Assembly: GCF_039511225.1 (NCBI RefSeq)
Contig: NZ_CP154261.1
Coordinates: 930,001 to 994,000, forward strand
Length of the DNA stretch: 64,000 bases
Direction of reading: 5' to 3'
DNA from: Sphingobacterium multivorum
GTDB lineage: Bacteria; Bacteroidota; Bacteroidia; Sphingobacteriales; Sphingobacteriaceae
This document shows, in pieces, positions 62,851 to 64,000 of the stretch (the stretch's first letter is position 1; the number at the start of each line of letters is the position of its first letter). Position numbers and translations under genes: made by a program. The notes under the pieces were generated by a model. That model was not told where the DNA came from and ran no database searches. It saw only the letters and a program-made list of their open reading frames with translations.

Positions 62851-63501
62851 TTAATCTTCAACGATTTCGCTGTGTATGCTGGATTTTTCTTCTTTTTCGG
62901 TTTTGAAATACCGTTTTTGAAATAACAGGATTAAAACCACCCCAACAGAAATCGCCGAATCTGCAATGTTGAATACAGGTCGGAAAAAGAGAAACTCTTC
63001 ACCGCCCCAAAAGGGCACCCAAGAAGGGAAGTTACCTTGAATCAATGGGAAATAAAGCATATCGACTACTTTTCCGTGTAGGAAGGAAGAATAACCACCA
63101 CCTGCTGGAAACAAACTCGCTTTATCATACCAGGTGCTTTCACTAAAGATGACACCGTAAAAAGCAGAATCGATGATATTTCCTAGCGCACCGGCAAGAA
63201 TTAAAGCAACATTTAAGATGAAACCCCGGTTATACTTATTTTTGATCATGTAATGCAGGCCGTATCCAATACCCGCTACGGCTAAAATACGAAATACCGT
63301 CAAAAATAATTTTCCATAATCACCGCCAAATTCCATCCCATAGGCCATTCCATTGTTTTCAATAAAATGAATCTGGAAAAATTTGCCCAATACATGGTGG
63401 CTTTGTCCGATTGTCATAGTCAGCTTAACCCAGATCTTCGACAATTGGTCTATTAAAAGTATCGCGACAATAAGTGCGATCGGTTTCGTATAACCCTTCA
63501 T
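62851..63501 (-). CDS. lspA: Lipoprotein signal peptidase (signal peptidase II)
   Basis: Inner-membrane aspartic protease of 216 residues that cleaves lipoprotein signal peptides after lipid attachment. Four hydrophobic segments enclose the conserved FIENNGMAYGM, GALGNIIDSAFYGVIF (catalytic Asp) and RPVFNIADSAISVGVVLIL (second catalytic Asp). A longer periplasmic insertion (YDKASLFPAGGGYSSFLHGKVVDM) is typical of Bacteroidota. It follows the DksA-like gene by 55 bp; the order ileS-like, dksA-like, lspA is a common arrangement in the phylum. Confidence 0.96.
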   Translation of the reverse strand: MKGYTKPIALIVAILLIDQLSKIWVKLTMTIGQSHHVLGKFFQIHFIENNGMAYGMEFGGDYGKLFLTVFRILAVAGIGYGLHYMIKNKYNRGFILNVALILAGALGNIIDSAFYGVIFSESTWYDKASLFPAGGGYSSFLHGKVVDMLYFPLIQGNFPSWVPFWGGEEFLFFRPVFNIADSAISVGVVLILLFQKRYFKTEKEEKSSIHSEIVED

Positions 63502-63556
63502 TGTGTTATAAAAATGGTCTTTGCCTAAACAAAGACCATATATTTAATGCCTAAAA

Positions 63557-63943
63557 TTAATACTGTTTGTTTTTCGCTTCGATGCTCAAAGTCGTATGTG
63601 GAACAGCTTTCAAACGTTCTTTTTGAATCAGTTTCCCTGTTTCTCTACAGATACCATACGTTTTGTTCTCGATGCGCACCAACGCTGCTTCTAGGTTGTC
63701 GATAAATTTCTTTTGACGAGCGGCCAATTGATTTGTTTGCTCTTTTTCCAAAGTAGCTGAACCGTCTTCCAATGTCTTGTACGTTCCAGCAGTATCGTCG
63801 GTACCATTTGCATTACTGTTATTTAGCGTTGCGGTCAACGAGGAAAGCTCTTCTTTTGCTATTCTAAGCTTGTCCAAGATAATATCTTTGAATTCTTGTA
63901 ATTCTGAATCGCTATAGCGTGTTTTCTCGTTGTTGTTTGCCAT
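63557..63943 (-). CDS. DksA/TraR-type protein with degenerate zinc finger
   Basis: A 128-residue protein with the DksA coiled-coil part (SDSELQEFKDIILDKLRIAKEELSSL...) and the C-terminal YGICRETGKLIQKERLKAVPHTTLSIEAKN. This is the DksA zinc-finger region, but only one Cys remains of the canonical four. DksA modulates RNA polymerase with ppGpp in proteobacteria; a similar role here is inferred. It lies three bases after the preceding ORF on the minus strand and before lspA. Confidence 0.85.
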   Translation of the reverse strand: MANNNEKTRYSDSELQEFKDIILDKLRIAKEELSSLTATLNNSNANGTDDTAGTYKTLEDGSATLEKEQTNQLAARQKKFIDNLEAALVRIENKTYGICRETGKLIQKERLKAVPHTTLSIEAKNKQY

Positions 63944-63946
63944 AAT

Positions 63947-64000
63947 TTAATTTTTTTGGATTAATGCCTTAAGTTCTTTGCCATCGATCTCGATGGTCTC
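63947..64000 (-). CDS. C-terminal fragment of a gene running off the window, probably isoleucyl-tRNA synthetase
   Basis: Seventeen codons and a TAA on the minus strand (reading ...ETIEIDGKELKALIQKN) are open to the edge of the window. They end three bases before the DksA-like start. In Bacteroidota the gene at this position is usually ileS, and the acidic-then-basic tail is compatible with its end. There is too little sequence to confirm. Confidence 0.4.
   Translation of the reverse strand, partial: ETIEIDGKELKALIQKN

Noticed and set aside
1..64000. tRNA, rRNA, IS element or prophage
   Set aside because: No T-loop GGTTCRANYCC with matching acceptor stem, no transposase or integrase-like ORF, and no long terminal repeats were recognised.

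Overview
The window is a chromosomal segment of a Bacteroidota bacterium, most probably Sphingobacteriaceae (Sphingobacterium/Pedobacter-like). The evidence is TAnnTTTG -7 promoter boxes, almost no Shine-Dalgarno sequences, and lineage-typical families: GldC, GLPGLI proteins, an OstA-like protein, DUF4834, HYC_CC_PP, an Hc1-like histone, S46 peptidase, and large hybrid sensor kinases beside CheR/CheB without a flagellum. This placement comes from recognising protein families, not from a database search. I see no rRNA, tRNA, CRISPR array, insertion sequence or prophage.

Layout. 1-7.1 kb: the 3' end of rdgB, an OstA-like envelope protein, then tilS, two small membrane proteins, recF and a DciA-like gene. 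7.1-7.8 kb: an AT-rich non-coding island with many DnaA-box-like 9-mers and several repeats. 7.8-19.5 kb: housekeeping and central metabolism (threonylcarbamoyl-AMP synthase, asnS, sucC, a lolD-type ATPase, a degenerate HAD protein, a LacI regulator, two dihydrolipoyl dehydrogenases, an azurin lipoprotein). 19.6-26.1 kb: a four-gene signalling operon (giant hybrid kinase, CheR, CheB, REC-kinase-REC). 26.1-27.0 kb: a non-coding stretch with 11-bp phased repeats and a probable small RNA on the minus strand. 27.0-31.7 kb: kdsC-like and maf, then a TonB-dependent receptor fused to a heavy-metal-binding (HMA) domain, a Cys/His-rich exported protein, and a 38-residue membrane peptide whose 3' end lies in a 112-bp tandem repeat. 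32.1-38.5 kb: Tat-exported phospholipase C, then trpDFBA behind a leader peptide with three consecutive Trp codons and an intrinsic terminator. 38.7-46.1 kb: small genes, an ABC ATPase, PlsC, and a putative thiosulfate/tetrathionate module (LysR, TsdA-like dihaem cytochrome, exported DsrE-like protein, solute-binding protein). 46.1-54.9 kb: an ECF sigma operon followed by two paralogous outer-membrane-barrel/GLPGLI cassettes, all three units preceded by a similar ECF-like promoter. 54.9-64 kb: Hc1-like histone, DPP7-like S46 peptidase, DEAD-box helicase, gldC, EVE protein, thioesterase, RmlD-like reductase, M28 peptidase, lspA, a DksA-like protein and the last codons of a probable ileS.

The most interesting observations are the classical trp attenuator in a Bacteroidota genome, the shared ECF promoter linking a sigma operon to two duplicated outer-membrane cassettes, the compact TsdA/DsrE module, the small RNA candidate, the DnaA-box cluster beside recF-dciA, and a fixed 4-nt distance between the -7 box and ATG in several genes, which suggests leaderless mRNAs.
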